NCBI RefSeq assembly: GCF_022758235.1
Contig: NZ_JALEBG010000002.1
Location: 496,001 to 560,000 of the forward strand
Length of the DNA stretch: 64,000 bases
Source of the DNA: Pontibacter liquoris
GTDB taxonomy: Bacteria > Bacteroidota > Bacteroidia > Cytophagales > Hymenobacteraceae
Reading direction: 5' to 3'
Of the stretch, positions 7,691 through 15,127 are shown piece by piece. Each line of letters begins with the position of its first letter. Positions within the stretch are counted from its first letter, which is position 1. The notes under the pieces are model-generated. The model did no database searches. It was not told the DNA's origin and was given only the letters and a program-made list of their open reading frames with translations. The position numbers and the translations under genes are program-made.

Positions 7691-8326
7691 CTAAAGAGCT
7701 AGGGTAAGGATGCTCGTCTTTCTTGGCCAATCCCGGTTAAAACTTCTGTGAAGCAAATGCAGCTCGCCATACATGTCGAGCCGCTTACTTATAGTATAAT
7801 TCAACCCAAAGCCTGCAGTAAGATAAGCGTTAAAACCCGATGCTTTGGTGTTATAAGTAACCGTCGTTACATCCTCGCGCTGTTCCGTCTTTTTGAGGCT
7901 GGTGCTGCTGATAATAGGCGTAAGAATTGTTGTTCCGTAAAATTGCAAATGCCTGAAAGGATATAGAAAGCCATACTTTAAGGTAACAGGGATTGCAATG
8001 GCCCGCGTTTGGGAGATCTCACTGTAATAAATCAGCTTGTCTTGCGCTTCTACATACACGTAATCATACTTGTCAGTATTATTCCCGTAGGAGAACCCGA
8101 TTTGCAAGCTTACCCTCTTGTTCAGTTTATAACCGCCATGTAATGATATTACGGGCCTAAAATCGCCGCTTTTTGGTTCATCCTGATACTCTAAGTTAAA
8201 ACCGATGGAACTTGCTCCCACGCCTACATAAAATTTTTTATTAGTAGAGTCTGGGGCGGTACGCTGCTGGGCCATGCCATATACAGATATCAATAGAAGA
8301 CTTAAAACAAGAAAGTTCGCTTTCAT
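7691..8326 (-). CDS. Outer membrane beta-barrel protein (paralogue 3), C-terminal frameshift
   Basis: Third member of the tandem barrel set. I start at the ATG at 8326 (MKANFLVLSLLLISVYGMAQ, a clean signal peptide); an ATG 18 bp upstream would add six residues before it. The body matches its paralogues (HGGYKLNKRVSLQIGFSYGN, TAGFGLNYTISKRLDMYGEL). The reading frame ends early at 7691 with KTSILTLAL. The other frame reads KKDEHPYPSSLAIGLNYNL and stops at 7665, reproducing the conserved last strand. A one-base indel near 7710-7725, in an A-rich run, therefore removes the C-terminal outer membrane signature. It could be a real mutation or an assembly error. Confidence 0.8.
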   Translation of the reverse strand: MKANFLVLSLLLISVYGMAQQRTAPDSTNKKFYVGVGASSIGFNLEYQDEPKSGDFRPVISLHGGYKLNKRVSLQIGFSYGNNTDKYDYVYVEAQDKLIYYSEISQTRAIAIPVTLKYGFLYPFRHLQFYGTTILTPIISSTSLKKTEQREDVTTVTYNTKASGFNAYLTAGFGLNYTISKRLDMYGELHLLHRSFNRDWPRKTSILTLAL

Positions 8327-8344
8327 AATAGGCAGCTTAGGCAT

Positions 8345-8566
8345 GAGGATGTATAAACCGCTTTAACATGCCTTCAAAACGGTTTTGGTTTAATTAGCCC
8401 AAATTGTATAGAAAACCCGTATATAAAAGGCCTTTTATACTCCTGCTGTAACATCATAAACCAGGTATAAAAGCATGGCTTTCAGGCATAACCCCCATCC
8501 CCGCGAGAAAAACAGCTCCGGCTTTTGTCATGTAGCAGGGTGTTTATAACATTGGCTGCATAAAAT
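8345..8566. other. Spacer between the barrel cluster and purM
   Basis: No gene or clear repeat. It lies downstream of purM and upstream of the barrel cluster on the minus strand, so it probably holds the promoter of the gene at 8326. No consensus promoter was identified. Confidence 0.5.
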
Positions 8567-8603
8567 AAAAAGGCCACAGGCGCTGTTGCACCTGTGGCCT
8601 TTT
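8567..8603 (-). terminator. Hairpin terminator after purM
   Basis: AAAAGGCCACAGG and CCTGTGGCCTTTT form a 13-bp stem with a 10-nt loop. It ends 17 bp before the purM stop codon at 8620. Confidence 0.85.
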
Positions 8604-8619
8604 CAAGTAGTATAAAAGC

Positions 8620-9789
8620 TTACCCTTCGTAGTAAAACTCGCCGTAAGGGCTGCGGATGGTTAGCTCATTCGTTTTGCTCTTCTTTACGCGACCTATTAC
8701 CTGCGCGTCCACACCAAACGATTTAGAAATATCGATCAGGTCCTGCGCATACTCCTCGGGCAGGTAAATTTCCAGGCGGTGGCCCATGTTAAAGACCTTG
8801 TACATCTCTTTCCAGTCAGTGTGGCTTTGCGCCTGAATAATGCGGAACAGTGGCGGCACCGGGAACAGGTTGTCTTTGATGATATGTACCTTGTCGGTGA
8901 AGTGGAGCACTTTGGTTTGCGCCCCGCCGCTGCAATGCACCATGCCGTGGATGTGCGGGCGGTGTGCTTTCAGTATCTCCATCACAATGGGCGCATAGGT
9001 GCGGGTAGGCGAAAGCACCAGCTTGCCCATTTCCAGGCCGGTTTCCGGCTCCACATCCGTCAGTTTATAGTTGCCGGAGTATACCAGGTCCACAGGCAAC
9101 TCGGGGTCGTAGCTCTCCGGGTACGAAGCCGAGAGGTATTTATGAAACACATCGTGGCGGGCCGAGGTAAGGCCATTGCTGCCCATGCCGCCGTTATACT
9201 CGTCCTCGTAGGTGGCCTGCCCGTAAGAGGCAAACCCCACAATTACATCGCCGGGCTGTATGGTATGGTTCGAGATCACTTCGCTGCGGCGCATGCGGGC
9301 AGTTACGGTGCTGTCTACAATAATGGTGCGCACCAGATCGCCCACGTCGGCTGTTTCGCCACCGGTGCTGTAAATGCCCACGCCGTTGTCGCGCATCATC
9401 TGCAGCACTTCTTCAGTGCCGTTGATGATGGCCCCGATCACCTCGCCGGGAATCAGGTGCTTGTTGCGTCCGATGGTAGAAGAGAGCAGGATATTATCGG
9501 TGGCGCCCACGCACAGTAAATCGTCGGTGTTCATCACCACGGCATCCTGTGCAATACCTTTCCATACGTTCAGGTCGCCGGTTTCTTTCCAGTACATATA
9601 GGCCAGTGCCGACTTGGTGCCGGCGCCGTCGGCGTGCATCAGCGCACAGTATTCCGGGTCGCCGGTCAGGACATCCGGGATGATCTTGCAGAATGCTTTT
9701 GGGAATAAGCCTTTGTCGATGTTCTTGATGGCATTGTGCACGTCTTCTTTTGAAGCCGAGACGCCACGTTGCAGGTATCTGTTTTCCAT
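8620..9789 (-). CDS. purM: Phosphoribosylformylglycinamidine cyclo-ligase (AIR synthase)
   Basis: Closes the imidazole ring of formylglycinamidine ribonucleotide with ATP to give 5-aminoimidazole ribonucleotide, the fifth step of purine synthesis, in the cytoplasm. The 389-aa protein is the longer Bacteroidota form. It shows the PurM N-terminal phrases MHADGAGTKSALA (around residues 51-63), the QDAVVMNTDDLLCVGA segment, and IINGTEEVLQMMRDNGVGIYSTGGETADVGD with the nucleotide-binding residues. A C-terminal AIRS domain includes HIHGMVHCSGGAQTKVLHF. The ATG at 9789 gives MENRYLQRGVSASKEDV, in line with the family start. The gene has its own terminator and stands alone. Confidence 0.95.
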   Translation of the reverse strand: MENRYLQRGVSASKEDVHNAIKNIDKGLFPKAFCKIIPDVLTGDPEYCALMHADGAGTKSALAYMYWKETGDLNVWKGIAQDAVVMNTDDLLCVGATDNILLSSTIGRNKHLIPGEVIGAIINGTEEVLQMMRDNGVGIYSTGGETADVGDLVRTIIVDSTVTARMRRSEVISNHTIQPGDVIVGFASYGQATYEDEYNGGMGSNGLTSARHDVFHKYLSASYPESYDPELPVDLVYSGNYKLTDVEPETGLEMGKLVLSPTRTYAPIVMEILKAHRPHIHGMVHCSGGAQTKVLHFTDKVHIIKDNLFPVPPLFRIIQAQSHTDWKEMYKVFNMGHRLEIYLPEEYAQDLIDISKSFGVDAQVIGRVKKSKTNELTIRSPYGEFYYEG

Positions 9790-9808
9790 AACTCAGGTGG
9801 TTTCCTTA

Positions 9809-9816
9809 CAAATTTA
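9809..9816 (-). promoter_or_regulatory. Possible -7 element of the purM promoter
   Basis: On the minus strand TAAATTTG matches TAnnTTTG about 20 bp before the purM ATG. The only TTTG upstream (9843-9846) is about 26 bp away, longer than the usual 18-21, so support is partial. Confidence 0.35.
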
Positions 9817-9982
9817 AGAAAGGGCTTGGTATAAGTGGCAGACAAAGGGATAAAATACGCCTGCCGGATAGCTTTATACGCAACAGCCGCAACTGCCTGC
9901 CAGGTTTTTTCTTGATAACATGCAACGCTTTCTCAAAAATTAAACTCTCCCTATATATTAACCCTCTAACCTTTAACAAACG

Positions 9983-10522
9983 ATGAAAAAGATTCTATTG
10001 CTTTTGCTGCTCTGCTTTGGCGGCTTTAACCTGCATGCTCAGGACTCGCTCAGCGTAAAACCAGCGGCTACGGCGCCCTATAAACTGGCTATTGGAGCAC
10101 GCTACTACGCCGGCGGGCCGCTTGGGGCGGACGTGAGTATTTCGGCAAAGTATTTTATCGGGAGAGAGTCCGCGCTGGAGGCCCAGTCCAATATCTTTCA
10201 TGGTTCCCGCTACTTTCTCACGTCGCTCAGCTACATCTGGCAGCCGCAGCTTTTAACTTCTTCGCGCTTGCAGCCTTATGCCGGGCTGGGCGTTGGCGTG
10301 ATGAAGAGCCGCACGTACTATCCGGCCGAAGAACGGGTAAAGATCAACCCAGTGGGCGTTGCCACCTTCGGCATCGAGTATAGCTTCAAAAATGCGCCTA
10401 TCGCCCTCTCCCTCGACTACCGCGCCACGTTTCTGCGCCTGGACAATACCGACACGCCACCCACCATCAGCCTCGGGAACACCAGCAACTTTGGCCTGGG
10501 CATAAAGTATCTGCTGCGCTAA
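9983..10522 (+). CDS. Small outer membrane beta-barrel protein
   Basis: A 179-aa secreted protein. Its signal peptide is MKKILLLLLLCFGGFNLHAQ, followed by strands such as KLAIGARYYAGGPLGADVSISAKYFI, LQPYAGLGVGVM and GVATFGIEYSFKNAPIALSLDYRATF, ending in the aromatic strand FGLGIKYLLR. Size and pattern suit an eight-stranded OmpW/OmpX-like barrel. Its specific role is unknown. It is transcribed towards the 10573-11433 gene and shares a bidirectional hairpin terminator with it. Confidence 0.85.
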   Translation: MKKILLLLLLCFGGFNLHAQDSLSVKPAATAPYKLAIGARYYAGGPLGADVSISAKYFIGRESALEAQSNIFHGSRYFLTSLSYIWQPQLLTSSRLQPYAGLGVGVMKSRTYYPAEERVKINPVGVATFGIEYSFKNAPIALSLDYRATFLRLDNTDTPPTISLGNTSNFGLGIKYLLR

Positions 10523-10538
10523 GCTGTTAAGGAGGCTG

Positions 10539-10573
10539 GCACCTGCACCTGTTTTCTGATCAGGTGCAGGTGC
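10539..10573. terminator. Bidirectional hairpin terminator
   Basis: Perfect 13-bp inverted repeat GCACCTGCACCTG / CAGGTGCAGGTGC with a 9-nt loop between two convergent genes. Its last base overlaps the stop codon of the minus-strand gene. Confidence 0.8.
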
Positions 10574-11433
10574 TAATTTGCTGTACGGTTAAGGCCGAAG
10601 GTATACTGCACGCTAAACCTGCCCAGCCCTACCACGCCCAGGTGCTGTCGCTTCGCTTCCGTTGCCGCTACTTCATCACCTAAAAAGTATGTTATGCGGG
10701 TTTCTTTAACTGCTACTTTAAAGAGAGGCAAGGAAACGCCTAGCTGCCCGTTAAACTTGAAATTACGCCACAGATAGCTGTAACTCATGGCAGGGTCCAG
10801 GTTCATGCCCCATAGCCCCTCCACCACATTAGGCTTATACATAGCCAGATCATCCTCATAGTATACGTCATTATACTTTAAATAAGAAAGCCGGGCTGCC
10901 AGGGCCATTTCATTGTTTTGCCTTCTCCAGCCGGCATTAAACTGCCAGAACAGGTGCCAGTAATCCGTGCGGACGCGGGAGAGTAAAGAAGTGAGGTTTG
11001 CATAGTAGCGATGGCTGTCTACATGAAATCGCCCTGCCCCGATATACGTTTCAAGCAACTGAGAAGAACCGGCAGCTGGCTTCCAGAAATACCCAAGGCC
11101 GCCTGTATATCCGTAGTCTTCTTTATCATAGTAGATCTTGTCGCCGAATAAGCTTATTCTTCCTGATCTTCCGCTGTTGAGCGTGCCGGTTGCGAATACG
11201 GCCAGGTGGTTACTAACTGCATACGAAAGATGAAGGTCGTACCCGCGGCCTATACCCAGGGAGGCATGCAGGGTTTCTTTTTGCGCGTGCAGCGGCATGA
11301 TCAGGGCTGGTGGCGTGTAGGCCCCTTTTTGCGCGCAAAGCTTACCAGGGGCAAGAAAAGCAATACTCAGCAGGAGCAGCAGGATAGCCGTGCTGTTCGT
11401 TTTCTGCGCTTTTAAAGTATGGTTGCTGTCCAT
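10573..11433 (-). CDS. Secreted outer membrane beta-barrel protein
   Basis: A 286-aa product from the ATG at 11433. A longer reading frame starts 19 codons upstream, but those residues are not signal-like. The N-terminus MDSNHTLKAQ precedes a hydrophobic stretch ending at LCAQ, so the signal peptide is unusually long at the front. The rest is barrel-like with many aromatic-rich strands (SYAVSNHLAVFATGTL, YTGGLGYFWKP, DYWHLFWQFNAGWRR, WRNFKFNGQLGVSL) and ends FSVQYTFGLNRTAN. No domain of known function is recognised. It has its own promoter region after the terminator of the OmpA-family gene. Confidence 0.75.
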   Translation of the reverse strand: MDSNHTLKAQKTNSTAILLLLLSIAFLAPGKLCAQKGAYTPPALIMPLHAQKETLHASLGIGRGYDLHLSYAVSNHLAVFATGTLNSGRSGRISLFGDKIYYDKEDYGYTGGLGYFWKPAAGSSQLLETYIGAGRFHVDSHRYYANLTSLLSRVRTDYWHLFWQFNAGWRRQNNEMALAARLSYLKYNDVYYEDDLAMYKPNVVEGLWGMNLDPAMSYSYLWRNFKFNGQLGVSLPLFKVAVKETRITYFLGDEVAATEAKRQHLGVVGLGRFSVQYTFGLNRTAN

Positions 11434-11513
11434 ATAATCCTTGCTTTGGTTGCAACTCAGCCCCTGCTTCCTGTCACCTCCCGAAGGCAAGCGGGTTTAC
11501 TTTACGCCTAAAC

Positions 11514-11555
11514 AAAAGAAGCGGCACAGGTAATCCTGATGCCGCTTCTTCTTTT
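11514..11555 (-). terminator. Hairpin terminator after the OmpA-family gene
   Basis: AAGAAGCGGCA (11516-11526) pairs with TGCCGCTTCTT (11540-11550), flanked by A and T runs, 15 bp beyond the stop codon at 11570. Confidence 0.8.
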
Positions 11556-11569
11556 GCGCTACACTGATA

Positions 11570-13525
11570 TTATTCCTGTATACGTACCACCTTGAATTCG
11601 GTGCGGCGGTTGCGCTGGTGTTCTTCTTCGGTTTTGGCATTTTTCACGACCGGACGGCTCTCGCCGTAGCCTTTGGCCGTAATACGTGCCCGGTCGATGC
11701 CTTTGGAAATAATGTATTCCACGGCAGACTCGGCACGGCGCTGCGAGAGGTCCTGGTTGTAGGCGTCGGAGCCGCGGGCATCGGTATGCGAGCTCAGTTC
11801 AATGGTGATCTTCGGATTATCCTGCAGCACCTGCACCAGTTTGTCCAGCTCCACGGCTGCATCCGGCCGGATATTAGCCTTGTCGTAATCGTAGAAGATG
11901 TTCTCCAGCACAATGGCTTTCTCTTTCACGATCTCATTAAGCACCAGCGTGGCGGTCAGGCGTACTTCGTTCACCTCGTTTGGCAACTGGTCCTGCGGCG
12001 GCATTTTGCCAACCGTGGTGATGCGCTGGCGGGCGGTAAAGAAGCCGGGTTTCTCGGCCACCAGGAAGTAGGTAGATGCCGTATCGAGGGCAAACGTAAA
12101 CTTACCGCTGGCGTCGGTGGTCACGTCGCGCAGGCGCTTGCCCTGCTCATCCTGCAGCACCACGGGGTGGCTTGGCACGGCATCACGCTGGCGGGCACCT
12201 TCAGGCAGCTGAAACAGGGTACCATCCACAAAAAAGTTTACTTGCTTGCGCGCCGACTTCTGCAGCAGGTACAAGTCATCGTTCCCGCGGCCGCCTGCAC
12301 GGTTCGACGCGAAGTAGCCTTTATACTTGTCCTGGAAAAAAATGCCAAAGTCGTCGCCCGGCGAGTTGACCGGCTGCCCCATGTTTACGGGCTTGCCATT
12401 TTCCACGCGGAACAAATCCAGGTTGCCCAGTCCGGGCAAGCCGTCGGAGGCAATGTATAGCGTACCATCTGGACCAACGGACACAAAGCTCTCGTTGCCC
12501 GGCGTGTTTATACCTGGACCCAGGTTTTCGGGAGCCGAGAAGCGCCCGTTATCATCCAGCGTAGCTTTGTAGATATCGTTGCCGCCCAGCCCGCCTTTGC
12601 GACTGGAGGCGAAGTATAGCGTTTTACCATCCGGCGAAAAAGCAGGCGAAGAGTCCCAGGCTTGCGGATCGTTTATGTTCAGGAGTTTGGGTTCTGTCCA
12701 GCCGCCGGCGCGGTGGAAGGAAATATAGAGATCCACGTTCTGACGCCCTTTTTTGGTGCCTTCGTTGCCGCGGGCAAACACCATGGTGCTGCCGTCGTTG
12801 GCAAAGGTGGCCAACGCGTCGTGCAGCCCTTCTACATTTATGCCATCAAACTTATGCACCGCGCCGCCCAGGGCAGCCGTAGAATCCGTTAATTTGGTAG
12901 AATCGGAGAGCGTCGCCGCGAAAATATCGAGAAAGCCTTCGCCATTGCCCAGGTATACTTTGCCGGCGCCGCGGGTAGAAGAAAACACCAGCTCGTTGTT
13001 AAGCACATAAGGTGCAAACTCTGAGGCATCGGTGTTCAGCGCCAGCAGGTTCTGTACGTCGTAAGCCTGCTTGCCGCGTAAAATGTCGTTCAGGTTGCCG
13101 AAGGTCTCCACTTCTTTGGCAGCGTTGGCTTTGAGCTGGGGATTGCTGCCAATGCGGGCATAATCCTGGAATTGGTTGAGCGCCTCCTCATACTCGCCGT
13201 TTGCCTTCAGGGCCAGTCCATAATAAAAGTAGGTATCCTCCCGCTTGCTGCCGCCATCCAGCGCCGCTTTATAGTATGGGGCCGCCTGGGCAATGCGGTT
13301 AGAGCGGCGGTAAGCTTCCGCGATGCGGTAGTTGATCTCCGCGGAGGTGCTGTCTTTTGCCAGCGCCTGCTTGTAGTAGGTAATGGCCCGCTCGTACTGC
13401 TCCTGCGCAAACCGCTTATCGCCCTTGCTCAGGTATTTGCCCGTGCCGCAGGCAGCAAGCACCAGGACAAGCAGCAGCAATAAGCCGGCAGTTTTAAGTT
13501 TTGGAGCGAAAGGCTTTAGAGGCAT
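11570..13525 (-). CDS. OmpA-family lipoprotein with TPR, beta-propeller and CarboxypepD-like domains (PorE-like)
   Basis: Multi-domain outer membrane lipoprotein of 651 aa from the ATG at 13525; an ATG five codons upstream is less signal-like. Order: lipobox LVLAAC with Cys26, three TPR-like repeats (about 35-135), a six-bladed PD40/WD40-like propeller (about 150-425, with SPDGKTLYFASSRKGGLGGNDIY), a carboxypeptidase-regulatory-like fold (about 440-520), and a C-terminal OmpA domain with NIFYDYDKANIR and SSHTDARGSDAYNQDLSQRRA, which binds peptidoglycan. This order matches PorE, the type IX secretion/gliding component, but paralogues with the same architecture are common in Bacteroidota, so the assignment is by architecture only. 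No other T9SS genes are in the window. Confidence 0.87.
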   Translation of the reverse strand: MPLKPFAPKLKTAGLLLLLVLVLAACGTGKYLSKGDKRFAQEQYERAITYYKQALAKDSTSAEINYRIAEAYRRSNRIAQAAPYYKAALDGGSKREDTYFYYGLALKANGEYEEALNQFQDYARIGSNPQLKANAAKEVETFGNLNDILRGKQAYDVQNLLALNTDASEFAPYVLNNELVFSSTRGAGKVYLGNGEGFLDIFAATLSDSTKLTDSTAALGGAVHKFDGINVEGLHDALATFANDGSTMVFARGNEGTKKGRQNVDLYISFHRAGGWTEPKLLNINDPQAWDSSPAFSPDGKTLYFASSRKGGLGGNDIYKATLDDNGRFSAPENLGPGINTPGNESFVSVGPDGTLYIASDGLPGLGNLDLFRVENGKPVNMGQPVNSPGDDFGIFFQDKYKGYFASNRAGGRGNDDLYLLQKSARKQVNFFVDGTLFQLPEGARQRDAVPSHPVVLQDEQGKRLRDVTTDASGKFTFALDTASTYFLVAEKPGFFTARQRITTVGKMPPQDQLPNEVNEVRLTATLVLNEIVKEKAIVLENIFYDYDKANIRPDAAVELDKLVQVLQDNPKITIELSSHTDARGSDAYNQDLSQRRAESAVEYIISKGIDRARITAKGYGESRPVVKNAKTEEEHQRNRRTEFKVVRIQE

Positions 13526-13561
13526 GTGGTGCATGAACAAGTATGGTTAGGTTTTGCCGGA

Positions 13562-14044
13562 TCAGAAATACCGCGAGAGCCAGGTGCTGCCGGCCGGCCG
13601 GGGCCAGGCTTGCTGCAACTCTCCGTAATGGTGCACTAAGGTATCGAAGTATAATGTTTGCTTGTCTATCTCGCCGGCGGCTACTTTTTCTTTCAGCGCC
13701 TGCATGGGTACCACTTCTACCTGCCCATCCTTTAAAAAAGCCAGGTTGGCGCGGTCGAAGAACGACACGTGGAACTGCTGCTCCAGTTCCCGCACAAAAT
13801 GCACCGATTTGTCGATGGAGCACCCGCTGGCAGAGGTTTCGCTTTCGTTGTTGGCAAGTACCAGGAACTGGTTATGCAGCAACCTGGCCGAGGCCTGCAA
13901 GTCTTTGCCATGGCTGCTCCAAGCTTCTGCAAACTGCAGCAGCAAAGGTTTTAAAGTAGCCTGCTCTGTTTCTGTCAGGGGCCTGTCGGCCTGGTAAATC
14001 CAGAGGCGCGCATGCGGTGGCAATTCGTCAAACGGAATATACAT
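13562..14044 (-). CDS. Conserved Bacteroidota protein of unknown function
   Basis: A 160-aa soluble protein starting MYIPFDELPPHARLWIYQADRPLT. Proteins with this opening occur widely in Bacteroidota and are sometimes labelled 'ABC transporter ATPase', but I see no Walker A, signature or Walker B motif, so that label is unsupported here. A central SGCSIDKSVHFVRELEQQF segment holds the only cysteine. It follows the Fe-S protein genes on the same strand after a 158-bp spacer and precedes the OmpA-family gene by 36 bp. The function is unknown. Confidence 0.75.
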   Translation of the reverse strand: MYIPFDELPPHARLWIYQADRPLTETEQATLKPLLLQFAEAWSSHGKDLQASARLLHNQFLVLANNESETSASGCSIDKSVHFVRELEQQFHVSFFDRANLAFLKDGQVEVVPMQALKEKVAAGEIDKQTLYFDTLVHHYGELQQAWPRPAGSTWLSRYF

Positions 14045-14202
14045 GTTGATTGTTGGTTGTTATTTGCTGGTTGTTTTCTTAAAGTATCTTATTGATGAAG
14101 GCAATATCGAAAAGCTATACTTGTTTACACATTTTAGTTGGTAAACAGGTATACCTTAATTAATTCATAAAGCATCAACAATTAACAACCAACAAGTAGA
14201 TA
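14045..14202. other. Low-complexity spacer rich in TTGTTGGTTGTT
   Basis: The spacer begins with a TTGATTGTTGGTTGTT tract (14047-14062) and ends with its approximate reverse complement (ATCAACAATTAACAACCAACAA, about 14174-14195), so the two ends could pair. Similar tracts occur at 37690-37718 and 38128-38146. A TATACTT lies at 14115-14121. Confidence 0.6.
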
Positions 14203-15021
14203 TTACTTGGTAAGCCCTTCTGCCTGTGCGATTAACTCGGCAATATCGAAGACTTTTACGTTTTCTTCCTGCTCCTTGTTCTTTACCCCATCGTTCATCA
14301 TCACCATGCAGAAAGGGCATGCTGTGGCAATTACCCCATTGCCGGTACCCAGGGCAGCCAGGGCTTCCTCGGTGCGCTCAATGTTGATGTCTTTTTTGCC
14401 GGGCTCGGGCTCTTTAAACATCTGGGCACCCCCGGCGCCGCAGCAAAGGCCGTTGGCGCGGCTGCGCTTCATCTCCACCAGGTCCGCATCCAGGGCAGCC
14501 AGCACATCGCGCGGCGCCTCATAAATACCATTGGCACGGCCCAGGTAACAGGAATCGTGGTAGGTGATGCGTTTGCCTTTAAAGGCCTCGCCACCCTGCA
14601 CATGCACCTTGCCTTCGTTTATAAGCTGCTGCAGAAAGGTGGAATGGTGAATCACCTCATAGTTTCCGCCCAGGTCAGGGTATTCGTTTTTGATAGTATT
14701 AAAGCAATGGGGACAGGCCGTCACGATCTTTTTTACGTTGTAGGCATTGAGCACCTCGATATTGGTGAGCGCCTGCATCTGGAACAAAAACTCGTTGCCG
14801 GCGCGCTTGGCCGGATCGCCGGTGCAGCTCTCTTCGGTGCCCAGCACGGCATACTTTACGCCCACATGCTCCAGTATCTGCACAAACGCGCGGGTTACTC
14901 TCTTATAGCGGTCATCGAAAGCGCCGGCACAACCCACCCAGAATAAGATCTCGGGCTCCTCGCCATTGGCTGCCATCTGGGCCATGGTCGGCACTTTCAC
15001 TAATCTTTTATTTTCTTCCAT
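14203..15021 (-). CDS. CCG-domain (HdrB/GlpC-like) Fe-S protein
   Basis: A 272-aa soluble subunit carrying two cysteine-rich CCG domains of the heterodisulfide-reductase B type. Cysteine clusters are seen at WVGCAGAFDDR, EESCTGDPAKR, ACPHCFNT, HDSCYLGR, GLCCGAGGAQMF and ACPFCMVMMND, the set that binds a special [4Fe-4S] cluster in HdrB/HdrD, GlpC and LutA proteins. I start at the ATG at 15021; an upstream ATG at 15042 adds MCPFNTK. It lies 106 bp downstream of a membrane Fe-S protein on the same strand. The pair together resembles HdrDE-like membrane oxidoreductases. The partner donor is not proven. Confidence 0.88.
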   Translation of the reverse strand: MEENKRLVKVPTMAQMAANGEEPEILFWVGCAGAFDDRYKRVTRAFVQILEHVGVKYAVLGTEESCTGDPAKRAGNEFLFQMQALTNIEVLNAYNVKKIVTACPHCFNTIKNEYPDLGGNYEVIHHSTFLQQLINEGKVHVQGGEAFKGKRITYHDSCYLGRANGIYEAPRDVLAALDADLVEMKRSRANGLCCGAGGAQMFKEPEPGKKDINIERTEEALAALGTGNGVIATACPFCMVMMNDGVKNKEQEENVKVFDIAELIAQAEGLTK

Positions 15022-15127
15022 CTTAGTATTAAAAGGACACAAGTATCAAGATTTAGGACACAGGACTTTTCTTTCAGGCTGTGTATAGATTATTTTAATC
15101 TTGTGTCTTGTGTCTGAAATCTTGTGT
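15022..15127. other. Spacer with inverted/direct copies of AATCTTGTGTC
   Basis: The motif TCTTGTGTC appears around 15100-15130 three times on the plus strand, and GGACACAAG / GGACACAGG copies occur at about 15036-15066 in the opposite sense. The intergenic RNA of the two Fe-S genes could therefore fold back on itself. Confidence 0.6.
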
